Assembly: GCA_964347345.1 (NCBI GenBank)
Contig: CAYFYB010000007.1
Location: 1 to 61,245, forward strand
DNA from: JAJISG01 sp964347345
Lineage (GTDB): Archaea > Thermoplasmatota > Thermoplasmata > RBG-16-68-12 > JAJISG01
Direction of reading: 5' to 3'
Length of the DNA stretch: 61,245 nucleotides
The notes beneath the pieces are model-generated. The model saw only the letters and a program-made list of their open reading frames with translations, was not told the DNA's origin and ran no database searches. The position numbers and the translations under genes are program-made. Below, piece after piece: positions 49,301 through 57,827 of this stretch (position 1 is its first letter; each line of letters starts with the position of its first letter).

Positions 49301-51804
49301 GGAGGTTAGTGACCCTCCTTGATAGTCGGGCATTGACTGTTAAGGAGCTTTCCAAGGAGCTTAAGGTGTCCAGAGTGGAACTGAACGACTCCCTTCGAAG
49401 ACTGGAGAGGGCCTACCGGGTCAGCCGTACGGGACTGGCCGAGCCTGCCTACATGCTGAGGGAGGTGGAAGTGGAGGGCTTTGAGAGAGCCGTTGACAAG
49501 CTCGTCTTGCGCCTTTTGGGCTTCTTGGGCCCCATGACCTCAGAAGAACTGGCCTACGAACTGGACTTGAAACAGGAACTGCTGAGGGAGGTTCTTAACG
49601 GCCTAGAGAACGAGGGGGCCATCACCTCTGGCCACTTCGTCGTTGATGAGGACTATCAGTACCTACTTTCCAGGGACCTGAGGGAGTTGGAGTCCGGGGA
49701 GGAAGAGCGACCTACCTTCGAGGAAGCTGTGGTGAGGGCATTCCTCCAGGGCAAGCAGTTCAGGCAGCTGGACAGCATAGAAGACTTCTTCGACAGCTTC
49801 TCCGAGGCGGGGATGGTCTACGACGTTTTCCAGAGGGTGAAGGACTTCGACATGAAGGACTGGTATCGCCTGAGGGAGGAGGGTAGGATCTTGGAAGGCA
49901 GATTCCTGGCTGGCAGGGTCCGCTACATCCGACACCTGGACGCCCCCCTCTACGTAGCCGCTTACAGGAGAGATGGCCTGCGGGAGTTCGAGAAGGAAGT
50001 GTTGGACCTGATTGCCCACCACGATGGCCTGGACATGGAGCAGATCATCACCTCGATGAACGACGATAGGGCCCGAGTCAAGGAGGCCGTGGACACCCTG
50101 GACAGGAATCTCTACGTGATTCGGAAGTTCACAGGAAGTGACGCCTGGACATCGAAGAACATATACACGGCCTTCAATCCCGGGCCAGAGGTGAGGGGCG
50201 CCCGGGAGCAGCTTGTCAGCAGGTTTCTCAGGGGATACGGGCCGGTGACCTTTTCTGGGGTGAAGGGCTATACTGGCCTCCCCTTCTCCGAGGTGGAGAG
50301 AATCCTCGACAGGCTGATTGAGGACGGCATCGTTATCAAAATCCTGGTCAGAGGAAAAGAGGACGCGGAGATGTACCTCCTCACCGAGGAGCTGCCAAGC
50401 CTCGAGGCCGTGTCGGAGGACAAGTCTTCGGACCGACTGCGCATCCTCTCCCTCTATGATCCCTGGATTCAGCCCATGTGGGCAGAGGTCAGCACCCGAT
50501 ACGGGGAGGGCTGGATCTTCCCTGTAGTGAAAGACGGGAAGCTGGCGGGAATGGTAGAGAAGTGGCAGATGAGCGGCTGTATCGAGATCAGGGAGATCGA
50601 GCTGGAGGATCGTTCTCTGCTTCCTGAGCTGCTCCAGGCCATAAAGGAGATGATGGCCTTCTACAGTCAGTTGGGCTACGAGATCGTCAGGATAACCCAG
50701 GCCTTCAGGAAGCCTATCCCAATGCACGAAGACTTGGAACCGTTTCAACGGGCGGGCTATCACCCGTTATCGGAATTCGTAGCCTGGGGCGATCTGGTTC
50801 CCGAACAGTACACCTGGGAGGAGGTCCTCAGCTATGTTCTCTACAAGCAGGGATTCCACCCTGACAGCAGATTCAAGGACGTTTTCGAGGCCATCGATGC
50901 CCTGGGAGGTCTGCGTTCAGACTTCGAAGCCATGCTCAGGGTCAAGAGGCCCATGTCCCTGGAGGAACTCTCTAAGAGAGGCATACTGGTGAAGGGGCTG
51001 ATCATCCCCGACTACCTGAGCTACACCACCGAGGATGACCTTGAGCTGTACAAGGCGGCCAAGGACGTTACTCTCGACGAGGACATGGAAGAGGTGTTGG
51101 AGGTCCTCTTGGAGAACGAGCCTATCTCCAAGGCCCGTCTGCAGGCCCTTTCCCCCCTTCCGTACGAGGCCACAGATAAGGCCCTTCGGAGGCTGTACAA
51201 GGCCCTCTGGGTGACCAGGAACCCCAAGGGCAGGTACAGAAGCGTCGGCACCTCCCCGGTGGAAACCTGGGAGGCCAAGAAGCGGGTGCTCAGGAGGATC
51301 CTGGAGAGCTACGGTATCTTCAGCGCCGAGAACTTGGGCACGTACACGCGATTCGCCTTCAACATGGCGGAGATCAGATCCATGCTGAGGGAGCTCGAGG
51401 AGGAAGGAATGCTGGTGAAGGGCTTCCTGGTCAAGGGGGAGTCCACGGTCTATTGGGCCCTCAGAGATAGCCTCTTGGGAAAGGTCAGGTTCGATGGCCA
51501 GTTCATACTGACGCCTCAGGACAACCTGTCCCTCTACCTCCGAACTTTCCTGCAGCAGCGGTGGAGGATGGGAGCGTGTTACGCAGCCTTCGACGGTCCA
51601 CGGGTCATCGCCACCTTCAAGGCCAGGAGAAGGGGGGAGAATCTTGTCATCACGGAGTTCGAAGGAGATGCCCGGGCCAGGGAGATGCTTCGCTCCTTCT
51701 CCCTACAGAACGATGTGAGGGTGAGGGAGGACACGGAGACCGCAGACGAGTGGGAGATCATCCGTTGGTACGAGCGGATGTATGGCGGTTCAAGCGGCGC
51801 CTAG
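46381..51804 (+). CDS. lhr: Giant Lhr-like DNA helicase with long winged-helix C-terminus
   Basis: 1807 residues. The superfamily 2 core: SPTGSGKT (61-68), DEIH (186-189), SATIAP (221-226), VFTNTRSGTE, STSLELGIDIG and QRIGRAGH. An Lhr-type winged helix and beta region runs to about residue 900. The second half is built from many winged-helix-like blocks. Two segments recall the C-terminus of AlkZ/YcaQ glycosylases: RILSLYDPWIQPMW...WIFPVVKDGKLAGMV (about 1355-1400) and DGQFILTPQDNL...VIATFKARRRGE (about 1705-1750). Archaeal Lhr is usually about half this length. ATG 46381 follows a TTTTTA element. Confidence 0.87.
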   Translation: MISPGASMIRPVDKQHTKEEVLNLMEDLVRTWFDRKFRELTEPQAYAVPLIQKGENVIVSSPTGSGKTLTAFLSIINELYRLQRQGRLEEKIYCLYVSPLKALANDINKNLKEPLREMEALARELGLEPPKIRVAVRSGDTSSSERQKQSRKPPHIFITTPESLAIVLTTPIFSKRFRDVQWVILDEIHEVCSNKRGTHLSLSLERLRQQVGRSMVRIGLSATIAPMEEVAKFLAGYEDSQLRPMNVVEVETRKRLDMRVLCPVRDMTALPFEVVNARMYDLLKGMIGDHRTTLVFTNTRSGTEHVSFKLKERGVEDLEAHHGSLSKFVRLDVEDKLKNGKLKAVISSTSLELGIDIGYIDLVCQIGSPKSIAKGLQRIGRAGHAYGDVSVGRLIVFDNDDLLECAALVKGAYENRIDRVDIPENCLDVLAQSLVGMSLERRWGIDEAYELVKRSYCYRNLPREDFLEVLRYLSSRNPDVSVYAKIWLDEDEGRFGRKRGSRMIYFTNVGTIPEEGSYHVYTQRGVPIGELSEKFVEYLSRGDVFVLGGRTYQFERVRGMTVYVKDASGRRPTVPSWTGEMLPRSYDLSRQVGSLRDEALRIADEEGDGAARHWFVDVCRVDEGSARSAVNYLLEQRAIIPDVPVDHQVLIEGYIDVRGNRNLIFHYCFGRRTNDALARAYAFALSNHLGCNARISVTDDNFMVTVPKRVELEEVIGLVRNADLEDLLRRAIRNTELFKQRFRHCATRSFMVLRNYRGHEVSVGRQQLRSQKVLDWLHELEGFPVIKETYNEILNEVMDIRHAKEVLREIEEGRIGVRFSNWSNVPSPLAHNVVLLGISDIVLMEDRSALLRELHRQVLKRVVPEEQLQEVQFTEEQVADHFRKKVPRVSVRGDVLLALEQAGALNLLKQKGRHLYDYCEADLETARQWCEELIQQGKVASVWTPKGVLWCLEEEVPTYAAIYARRSRSRELDRRLVTLLDSRALTVKELSKELKVSRVELNDSLRRLERAYRVSRTGLAEPAYMLREVEVEGFERAVDKLVLRLLGFLGPMTSEELAYELDLKQELLREVLNGLENEGAITSGHFVVDEDYQYLLSRDLRELESGEEERPTFEEAVVRAFLQGKQFRQLDSIEDFFDSFSEAGMVYDVFQRVKDFDMKDWYRLREEGRILEGRFLAGRVRYIRHLDAPLYVAAYRRDGLREFEKEVLDLIAHHDGLDMEQIITSMNDDRARVKEAVDTLDRNLYVIRKFTGSDAWTSKNIYTAFNPGPEVRGAREQLVSRFLRGYGPVTFSGVKGYTGLPFSEVERILDRLIEDGIVIKILVRGKEDAEMYLLTEELPSLEAVSEDKSSDRLRILSLYDPWIQPMWAEVSTRYGEGWIFPVVKDGKLAGMVEKWQMSGCIEIREIELEDRSLLPELLQAIKEMMAFYSQLGYEIVRITQAFRKPIPMHEDLEPFQRAGYHPLSEFVAWGDLVPEQYTWEEVLSYVLYKQGFHPDSRFKDVFEAIDALGGLRSDFEAMLRVKRPMSLEELSKRGILVKGLIIPDYLSYTTEDDLELYKAAKDVTLDEDMEEVLEVLLENEPISKARLQALSPLPYEATDKALRRLYKALWVTRNPKGRYRSVGTSPVETWEAKKRVLRRILESYGIFSAENLGTYTRFAFNMAEIRSMLRELEEEGMLVKGFLVKGESTVYWALRDSLLGKVRFDGQFILTPQDNLSLYLRTFLQQRWRMGACYAAFDGPRVIATFKARRRGENLVITEFEGDARAREMLRSFSLQNDVRVREDTETADEWEIIRWYERMYGGSSGA

Positions 51805-52184
51805 GACCTCAGGATGGCCGTGGCCTCTACCTCCACCAGCATGTCGGGATGAATGAGGCGAGATACCTGCACCATTGAGGTGGCTGGTTTCGTCCGGCCG
51901 AAGAACTCTCCATGGGCCCTGCCATATTCCCGCCATTTCTCGATATCCGTCACGTACATCCTAGTACGAACTACGTTGTCGGCCGTCGCCCCAGCCTTCT
52001 GGAGGGCCATCAACAGGTTCTCTATGGCCTTTCTTGTCTGAAGGTAGGGGTCCCCTTTGGCGACAACGTTTCCTTCGGAATCGGTCGCTGTTGTCCCTGA
52101 GACCTCCACCAGGTTTCCGGCTACGACAGCCCTGGAGTAGCCCACCACATCCTCCCAGGGAGTCCCGCTTGATATCCTCTTCAT
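51801..52184 (-). CDS. RidA-family enamine/imine deaminase
   Basis: 127 residues. The conserved Arg is in VVRTRMYVTDI and the Glu in VEVEATAIL; GNLVEVSGTTATD stands for the family's GxxxxxSGQ region. RidA proteins hydrolyse reactive 2-aminoacrylate and related imines, protecting PLP enzymes. Length typical, trimer expected. It converges on lhr with a 4-base overlap. Confidence 0.9.
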   Translation of the reverse strand: MKRISSGTPWEDVVGYSRAVVAGNLVEVSGTTATDSEGNVVAKGDPYLQTRKAIENLLMALQKAGATADNVVRTRMYVTDIEKWREYGRAHGEFFGRTKPATSMVQVSRLIHPDMLVEVEATAILRS

Positions 52185-52313
52185 GGCTTCCCTCCCGGAC
52201 AGGGAACGCGCCCATGTCTAAAAAGACCCAGATTGGAGGGTTGAGGGTTCCATGAATCAAACTATTGAATGTAGGGTTGAAGCGGTGGGAACGAGTTTGT
52301 TGTAACGATTAGC

Positions 52314-52751
52314 ATGGTCCTCAGCTTCGTACTCGGATTGGCAGCGGGCCTGGTTGCGACGTTGGTCATGACAGCTCTCATGGTTCCCATGATGGGAAGA
52401 GGACCAGGAGTCATGCAGCTGGCGGCTGCAAGGTTGACTAGGGCGGACCCAACTGATAGGAGTTCCATGATGGGCGGGATGGGCCTCCACTTCATCTATG
52501 GCACAATAATGGGCGGTATCTACGCCATAGGCTCCACCGGCCTCAACCTTATCGTTCTGAACAGCCACTTGGTCAACAGCCTCCTCTTCGGCCTCCTGTT
52601 GTTCATAGTCGCTGTCTTCGTCGTGATGCCTCTCGCATAAGTCCCAAGGATGCCCATGGCCATGGTGGGGGTCTTCCTCGTCTTCCACCTGATCTACGGC
52701 GCAGTACTGGGAAGTGTGGCAGCGTGGTTGTCCGGAGGGCCAATCCTATAA
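52314..52751 (+). pseudogene. Small membrane-protein gene interrupted by an in-frame stop (DUF6789-like)
   Basis: From ATG 52314 a 108-residue membrane protein (helices near 1-25, GGMGLHFIYGTIMGGIYA, and SLLFGLLLFIVAVFVVM) ends at TAA 52638-52640. The same frame then goes on with no shift as PMAMVGVFLVFHLIYGAVLGSV to a second TAA at 52749. FHLIYGAVLG echoes LHFIYGTIMG earlier, a repeat typical of this membrane family, so the stop cuts one ancestral protein. Either a recent nonsense mutation or a sequencing error. The family name is a tentative match. Confidence 0.6.
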
Positions 52752-52752
52752 G
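52747..52752 (+). promoter_or_regulatory. TATA element for the PrsW-like gene
   Basis: TATAAG centred 25 bases before the TTG at 52774; it includes the final stop codon of the broken gene upstream. Confidence 0.45.
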
Positions 52753-52773
52753 TGTGAAATACCATTCACGACA

Positions 52774-53520
52774 TTGAAGAATGTGAACCACGCTTTCTTT
52801 GCTGCGGGAGCGGTCGGCATCGGCCCTGCCTTTCTTCTCATATTCTACGCCCTGAGGAGGTATGAGTTCCCCTACGTTGAGAAGGCACTCTTCAGAAACG
52901 ACCGTCTCTTCCTCAGCTTCGCCGTTGGCATGATCGTGGGCGTGTTCTCGGCCGTTCTCTTTAACGCGTTCCAGATAGAGCTGTACACGCAGGCGCTGAT
53001 CATCCTGCTGGCCATGGCCCTCTTCGACGAGTCTTTCAAGATGGCATACCTCAACCTAAGGACTTTTCAGAAGAAGTTCGACACGGCCTTCTACGGCTCA
53101 TCTCTGGGGGTTGGCATGGCGGCCACCTTCATCATGGCCTTTGCCTTTCAGACCTTCACCCAGCCGACGGATCCATTCCACCCTGTCAACGTCTTTGGCC
53201 TGTTGACCATCTCCATCGCCCTGAACTCCATTCAGTTCTTCACTGGATCCATCATCGGGGTGGGTTCCGCGAAGGGCACTCCCTGGCGATCCTACTTTCA
53301 GTCCCTGGGCTCGAGGGCTGTTTTCGCCCTGCTGATCGCTCCCTTCCTCGCCCCCGCTCAGGTTGCCAATGTGGTCGTCATGGTGATCTTCCTCCTTGCG
53401 GCTACCGCCTTCGCCATTTTTCTCTACTGGGAAACCCAGTCCTCAATAATTCCTGATTCCCTCCCCGCGGATGTTCGTCGAACCCTTCGGAGGGGAGCTC
53501 CCAGGGACAGAACCGCTTAG
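52774..53520 (+). CDS. Polytopic membrane protein, PrsW-like
   Basis: 248 residues with about seven hydrophobic segments. The order resembles PrsW-type intramembrane peptidases: a DExxK box in ALFDESFKMAYL where PrsW has EExxK, a small-residue helix GSSLGVGMAATF, and later FFTGSIIGVGSAKG where PrsW has its third motif. The expected His is not evident, so activity is doubtful. The start is chosen from TATA spacing (TTG 52774); GTG 52783 is an alternative. The basic tail is cytoplasmic. Confidence 0.6.
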   Translation: MKNVNHAFFAAGAVGIGPAFLLIFYALRRYEFPYVEKALFRNDRLFLSFAVGMIVGVFSAVLFNAFQIELYTQALIILLAMALFDESFKMAYLNLRTFQKKFDTAFYGSSLGVGMAATFIMAFAFQTFTQPTDPFHPVNVFGLLTISIALNSIQFFTGSIIGVGSAKGTPWRSYFQSLGSRAVFALLIAPFLAPAQVANVVVMVIFLLAATAFAIFLYWETQSSIIPDSLPADVRRTLRRGAPRDRTA

Positions 53521-53948
53521 GCTACCTTGTAGTGTCCTGGCTTGAACTCATAGAGGAGGTTCTCCGCTACGAGCGCCTCGAGGATCTTCGCCCCCTCCAA
53601 GCCGAGGGCGTCAAGTACCTCCTGCGCGTCGGAGAGAAGGAAACCACTCCTTTGGGCGGAGAGAGCTTTCAGCACTTCCATGGCTCTCTTCCGCTGCTGT
53701 CCTACGGGCCGACCCACTTTCTCGGACCCACCCTCCTCCAAGAACTCCTCGAACTCCTCGATGAGCCCAGAGAGCTGCGCCCTTACCCTTCCTAAGGCCT
53801 CGGGCAGTTCCCGGGGGTCGTCTGTTGAGAACAGCACCGGAGCACGACTGACTTGTAGCCTCTTCCCGCACTGACACGTCTTAGTCTTGGAGCTGAGTAG
53901 GACGCCCTGTGGCCTTTTGCATTGGGGACACAGGATGACGCCATACAT
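53517..53948 (-). CDS. Zinc-ribbon and winged-helix protein
   Basis: 143 residues. The N-terminal ribbon has CPQCKRPQG and CQCGKRLQV. A helical, acidic linker follows (LIEEFEEFLEEGG). The C-terminal ~60 residues look like a winged helix (GFLLSDAQEVLDALGLEGAKILEALVAENLLYEFKPGHYKV). This layout suggests a DNA- or RNA-binding factor of archaeal type (DUF1922/DUF5817-like); no specific function is known. It converges on the membrane gene with a 4-base overlap. Confidence 0.65.
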   Translation of the reverse strand: MYGVILCPQCKRPQGVLLSSKTKTCQCGKRLQVSRAPVLFSTDDPRELPEALGRVRAQLSGLIEEFEEFLEEGGSEKVGRPVGQQRKRAMEVLKALSAQRSGFLLSDAQEVLDALGLEGAKILEALVAENLLYEFKPGHYKVA

Positions 53949-54033
53949 TCACATCATCACTACCGGGCAGCCTTCGCAGCATTCATCTCCGGATCTCTAG
54001 GGATGATCCCGCAGTCCGAGGCCTTGGCCGACC

Positions 54034-54513
54034 TTAGTCCTTTCGATCCTCCCCCAACTCCTTCCTCATGACATGAGCGTCATCGCCCCAGGAGTAGTAG
54101 CCCCTGAGGACTCCGTCGAAATCGTAGCCCAGCTGACGATAGAAGGCTATCGCCCCTTCATTCTTGACGCTAACCTCCAGCTTCAGGGTCCTGGCTCCCT
54201 GCTCTTTCGTGACATCCTCAGCGAGGGACATCAACTCTGTGCCCACTCCCCGCCGCCTGCATTCTGGCAGGACCGCAATGGAGACGACTCGGGCCATGTC
54301 TCCCTCCTGCTTCAGCATGATGGTACCCACCGCTCTCTCATCTTGGAGGTAGAGATATGTGGTGGCGGCAGGATTCTTCAGGAGCCAGATTATGTGGGCC
54401 TTGGAGAAGCTCCGCCGACCGAAACACTTCTTCTCGATATTGTAGATGGTCCGGACATCGGACAGGCCCGCCCGCCTTATCACGCAGAGAGCAAGCGGCC
54501 AGCAGTATTTCAT
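54034..54513 (-). CDS. GNAT-family N-acetyltransferase (RimI-like)
   Basis: 159 residues. The acetyl-CoA loop is VLPECRRRGVGTELM and the C-terminal GAIAFYRQLGYDF motif is typical of RimI and Ard1-type N-terminal acetyltransferases. IRRAGLSDVRTIYNIEKKCF opens the fold. It likely acetylates protein N-termini. The ATG at 54513 is chosen because the TATA element shared with asnS (54538-54547) is about 29 bases upstream; the frame could extend by 7 residues. Confidence 0.83.
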   Translation of the reverse strand: MKYCWPLALCVIRRAGLSDVRTIYNIEKKCFGRRSFSKAHIIWLLKNPAATTYLYLQDERAVGTIMLKQEGDMARVVSIAVLPECRRRGVGTELMSLAEDVTKEQGARTLKLEVSVKNEGAIAFYRQLGYDFDGVLRGYYSWGDDAHVMRKELGEDRKD

Positions 54514-54537
54514 CCTTATCAACGAGGGCTCCACCTA

Positions 54538-54547
54538 CAATTATAAG
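54538..54547. promoter_or_regulatory. Shared TATA element (asnS / GNAT)
   Basis: CAATTATAAG reads as a TATA box on both strands. It is about 29 bases from the GNAT ATG (54513) and about 49 from the asnS ATG (54592). Confidence 0.4.
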
Positions 54548-54591
54548 AGCGCTGGAGCTTCTGAGGTACAGCGACGTTTGAGGCGCTGGCG

Positions 54592-55890
54592 ATGGCGGAC
54601 AGGGTGAATATCAAGAAGATCCTTGACGGCCACTGCACCGGGAAGGAGGTGGAGGTCCGGGGCTGGGTCTACAGGTCCAGGAGCAGCGGCGGCATCGCCT
54701 TCATCCTCGTGAGGGACTCCTCCGGGGTGGTGCAGGCCACTTTCGACCGGGAAGGCGTGGGAGAACTCATCTTCTCGCGGGCAGAGCAGTCAGGTATCGA
54801 AACCTCTGCCGTTCTGACGGGCCTCGTGGTGGAGGACAAGAGGGCCCCTGGAGGGTATGAGATCAAAGGACAGACCATGGAGGTCCTCGGGCCTTCGAAC
54901 AACTTTCCGATAGGGAGGGATCTCAGCGATGAGTTCCTCTTGGACGTCCGGCACCTGTGGATCAGGTCTCAACGCATGGTCTCCATCTTCAAGGTGAGAT
55001 CCACCGTGTTCGGGGCCATCCACGACTACTTCCGCAGCCGCGACTTCTACGAGGTCCAGCCTCCCATCATCACCCCAGCTGGGAGCGAAGGGGGAGCCAC
55101 CCTCTTCGAGGTGGACTACTTCGGCAAGAAGCTCTACCTGACCCAGAGCTGGCAGCTCTACGCAGAGGCGATGGTCCTAGCTCTGGAGAAAATATACACC
55201 GTCGCCCCCTCCTTCAGGGCGGAGAAGTCCAGAACGACAAGGCATCTGACAGAGTTCTGGCACGCTGAGATGGAGATGGCCTGGGAAGGGATGGAGGCGG
55301 TCTTGAAGCATGGGGAGGACCTTATCTCCCACGTCTGTCAGGCAGTGGTGGAGGGCAACCCCAGCGAGCTGGAGTTCTTGGACCGGGAGGTGAAGTACCT
55401 GAGGGGCATCAAGCCGCCGTTCCCCCGTATCACCTACGAGGAGGCCTTGGAACGCCTCCGTTCGGCTGGCGTGGATGTGGAGTGGGGCAAGGACATCAGG
55501 ACCATCGAGGAGAAGGCCCTGGCGAAGATGTTCGACAAGCCCATCATCGTTACCCATTATCCCCGGGAGATCCAGGCCTTCTACAAGAGGACAGACCCTC
55601 AGGACCCTGACCTGGTCCTGGCCTTTGACTTCATCGCACCGGAGATAGGAGGGGAGCTCATTGGGGGGTCGGAGAGGGAGTCGGACCTGAAGACCCTGGA
55701 GGCCAACCTCCTTCGGGAGGGGGTCGATCTCAAGGCCTATGATTGGTACCTCGACACCCGAAGGTACGGCTCCGTCCAGCACTCGGGTTTCGGCTTGGGC
55801 GTGGACCGTTTAGTCCAGTGGATTTGCCACCTGGACCATATAAGGGATGCCATCCCCTTTCCCAGGACCACTACCAGGTACTATCCCTGA
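54592..55890 (+). CDS. asnS: Asparaginyl-tRNA synthetase
   Basis: 432 residues, class IIb. The N-terminal OB fold binds the anticodon (VEVRGWVYRSRSSGGIAFILVRD). Motif 2 is FRAEKSRTTRHLTEFWHAEMEMAW and motif 3 GFGLGVDRLVQWI. The SEGGATLFEVDYFGKKLYLTQS segment fits AsnRS rather than the archaeal AspRS. It charges tRNA-Asn, so asparagine need not be made by transamidation here. ATG 54592 with GGCGCTGGCG before it and no good ribosome site. Confidence 0.92.
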   Translation: MADRVNIKKILDGHCTGKEVEVRGWVYRSRSSGGIAFILVRDSSGVVQATFDREGVGELIFSRAEQSGIETSAVLTGLVVEDKRAPGGYEIKGQTMEVLGPSNNFPIGRDLSDEFLLDVRHLWIRSQRMVSIFKVRSTVFGAIHDYFRSRDFYEVQPPIITPAGSEGGATLFEVDYFGKKLYLTQSWQLYAEAMVLALEKIYTVAPSFRAEKSRTTRHLTEFWHAEMEMAWEGMEAVLKHGEDLISHVCQAVVEGNPSELEFLDREVKYLRGIKPPFPRITYEEALERLRSAGVDVEWGKDIRTIEEKALAKMFDKPIIVTHYPREIQAFYKRTDPQDPDLVLAFDFIAPEIGGELIGGSERESDLKTLEANLLREGVDLKAYDWYLDTRRYGSVQHSGFGLGVDRLVQWICHLDHIRDAIPFPRTTTRYYP

Positions 55891-55892
55891 GG

Positions 55893-57059
55893 CTAGGCCT
55901 CGGATTTGCTCAATCTGCCCACGACTTCCCTCGCGATTATGAGCTTCTGAATCTCGTTGGTCCCTTCGTAGATGCCCAGGATCTTGGCATCTCGGAAGTG
56001 CCTCTCCACAGGATAGTCGCCAGAGAAGCCGTAACCACCGTGAATCTGAACAGCCCTATCGGCGCACCTCATGGCCATCTGGGCCCCAAAGAGCTTCGCT
56101 ATGCTCACGGCCAGGGTGTTGTCCACCTCCTGGTCCCGCAGCCAGGCGGCCTTCAGGTAAAGCAGGCGGGCGGCCTCCACATCCACGGCCATCTCCGCTA
56201 TCATCTCCCGGACGAGCTGAAAGGCACCGATGGGCCTTCCGAAAGCCTTTCTCTCTCTGGCGTGCTCCACGCTCGCTTCCAGACAGGCCTGGCCAATCCC
56301 GACGGCTCCCGCGGCGACGCCCAACCGCCCGTGGTTTAGGACGTACATGGCTATTTCCCAGCCCTGACCTTCCTTACCGATTATGTTCTCCTCCGGGACC
56401 TTGCAGTCGTCAAAGGCCAGGTCAGCGGTGGGGGAGGCCCGCAGCCCCAGCTTCGTGTTTGTCTCCACGTGGGGAATGCTGAATCCGGGCGTGTCCTTCT
56501 CGACCAAGAAGGCACAGATGCCTTCGTGACCTTTCGTCCCGGGCAAACGTGCGAAGACGACGACGTAGTCGGCCACATTGCCGTTGCTGATGAAGCGCTT
56601 GGAACCGTTGAGGACCCATTCGTGACTAACCTTGACCGCCGTCGTTCTCTGGTTGGCGGCATCCGAACCCGCATCAGGCTCTGTTAGGCCCCAGGCCCCC
56701 AGCTTTTTACCCTGGGCGATGGGCGTCAGATATTCCCTCTTCTGCTCCTCGCTACCAAAGCCGTTCAGGGTGGTGGCAGTCAGGGAGGTCTGCACAGACA
56801 GGGTCGTTCTGAGGGAGTTGCAGCCTCGAGCGATCTCCTCTACGACCAGGGCGAAGCTGACGTAGTCCATTCCAGCCCCGCCGTACCTCTCCGGTATGGG
56901 CATACCAAAGAAGCCCAGCTCGGCCATCTTCTGAGTGACCGACCTGGGAATCTCCCCCTTCTCCTCCCAGGATTTCACGTGAGGGATGACCTCCTTGTCC
57001 ACGAAACTCCTGGCAGTTTCCCTTATCATCCTTTGCTCCTCTGAGAGCTGGAAGTCCAA
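55893..57059 (-). CDS. Acyl-CoA dehydrogenase
   Basis: 388 residues. FAD contacts: WGLTEPDAGSD and FISNGNVADY. Catalytic Glu in GIYEGTNEIQKLIIAR, near the short-chain enzyme position. RKAFGRPIGAFQLVREMIAEM and QIHGGYGFSGDYPVER are family marks. It makes 2-enoyl-CoA and gives electrons to ETF (etfBA at 20 kb). Start TTG with AGGTGA 5 bases upstream. Confidence 0.93.
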   Translation of the reverse strand: MDFQLSEEQRMIRETARSFVDKEVIPHVKSWEEKGEIPRSVTQKMAELGFFGMPIPERYGGAGMDYVSFALVVEEIARGCNSLRTTLSVQTSLTATTLNGFGSEEQKREYLTPIAQGKKLGAWGLTEPDAGSDAANQRTTAVKVSHEWVLNGSKRFISNGNVADYVVVFARLPGTKGHEGICAFLVEKDTPGFSIPHVETNTKLGLRASPTADLAFDDCKVPEENIIGKEGQGWEIAMYVLNHGRLGVAAGAVGIGQACLEASVEHARERKAFGRPIGAFQLVREMIAEMAVDVEAARLLYLKAAWLRDQEVDNTLAVSIAKLFGAQMAMRCADRAVQIHGGYGFSGDYPVERHFRDAKILGIYEGTNEIQKLIIAREVVGRLSKSEA

Positions 57060-57323
57060 GCTTTCACCTAGGGATTCCTAGAGCCATTAGTTCCTTAAAG
57101 CTTCCCTAGCCCGACTGCATCGTCCTCGTGGTTACAGGCGATAAACTACTTCCCTCCGACGAGGGTTCTCCAGTTGGGGGACGTCATGAGTAAGGTGGTC
57201 GTGAGGCCATCCAACGGGAACGAAGTCCGCCCTAGCAGATGGGCAGCACGCTGGTCCCAGGATGGCCGGCAGGTTGGCCGAAAAGAGTAAACCTCCGGGG
57301 GATGTGAGCAGTCTGGTGGTGGT
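57060..57323. other. 264-base intergenic region
   Basis: A GATAAAC element at 57139-57145 may start the dcd transcript. An ORF of 34 codons (57186-57290, basic, unrelated to anything I know) has GGGGGA before its ATG but no other support. Otherwise nothing seen. Confidence 0.3.
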
Positions 57324-57827
57324 TTGCAGCTCTCCGACGCGGACCTGAGGGTCTGGATGATGGATGGAAAGCTGACGATCAAAGGCTTCAGAGAAGAGAA
57401 CCTGACTCCTAACGGGTACGACCTCACCATCGGCGAGATCGTGATCCCCTCCGCGAAGGCCTCCAAGAAGGGCTCGTTAAAGGTGCCTCCGAAGACCTGG
57501 TTCCTCATCAGCACTGCGGAGTTCGTATCCCTTGGCCGCCGGCTCTCAGGGGACATCTGGATCAGGACTACCTGGGCCCGAAAAGGCATTATCCCCTCCT
57601 TCGGAAAGGTGGATGCTGGCTTCGAGGGCAATCTCACACTCTCCGCCTTCAACGCCTCTGAGCAGGATGTGGCGATCTCCGTGGGAGAGACCTTTGCCCA
57701 GATAACCTTTCATGAGCTGAGGGCCCCTCCCTCCCTATCTTATCCGGAGAGGTCCGGGACCTACCAGGGGCAGGAGGGGGTCACCCTCTCAAAATCCTCA
57801 GGTCGAAGGCGCAGTGGCTCTGGCTAG
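57324..57827 (+). CDS. dcd: dCTP deaminase / dUTPase family protein
   Basis: 167 residues. It begins QLSDADLRVWM as in Dcd; NGYDLTIGE is the strand before the active site; TTWARKGII and KVDAGFEGNLTLSAFN hold the nucleotide Arg and catalytic Glu. It removes ammonia from dCTP to make dUTP, feeding dTMP synthesis. TTG start. The last 47 bases overlap the trm5 3' end, and the protein's tail there (SGRRRSGSG) is non-conserved. Confidence 0.88.
   Translation: MQLSDADLRVWMMDGKLTIKGFREENLTPNGYDLTIGEIVIPSAKASKKGSLKVPPKTWFLISTAEFVSLGRRLSGDIWIRTTWARKGIIPSFGKVDAGFEGNLTLSAFNASEQDVAISVGETFAQITFHELRAPPSLSYPERSGTYQGQEGVTLSKSSGRRRSGSG

Noticed and set aside
49663..50763. 366-codon minus-strand frame
   Set aside because: Antisense to the lhr coding region; a by-product of GC-rich codon use.
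57186..57290. 34-codon ORF upstream of dcd
   Set aside because: Only a weak purine run before the ATG and no similarity that I recognise.
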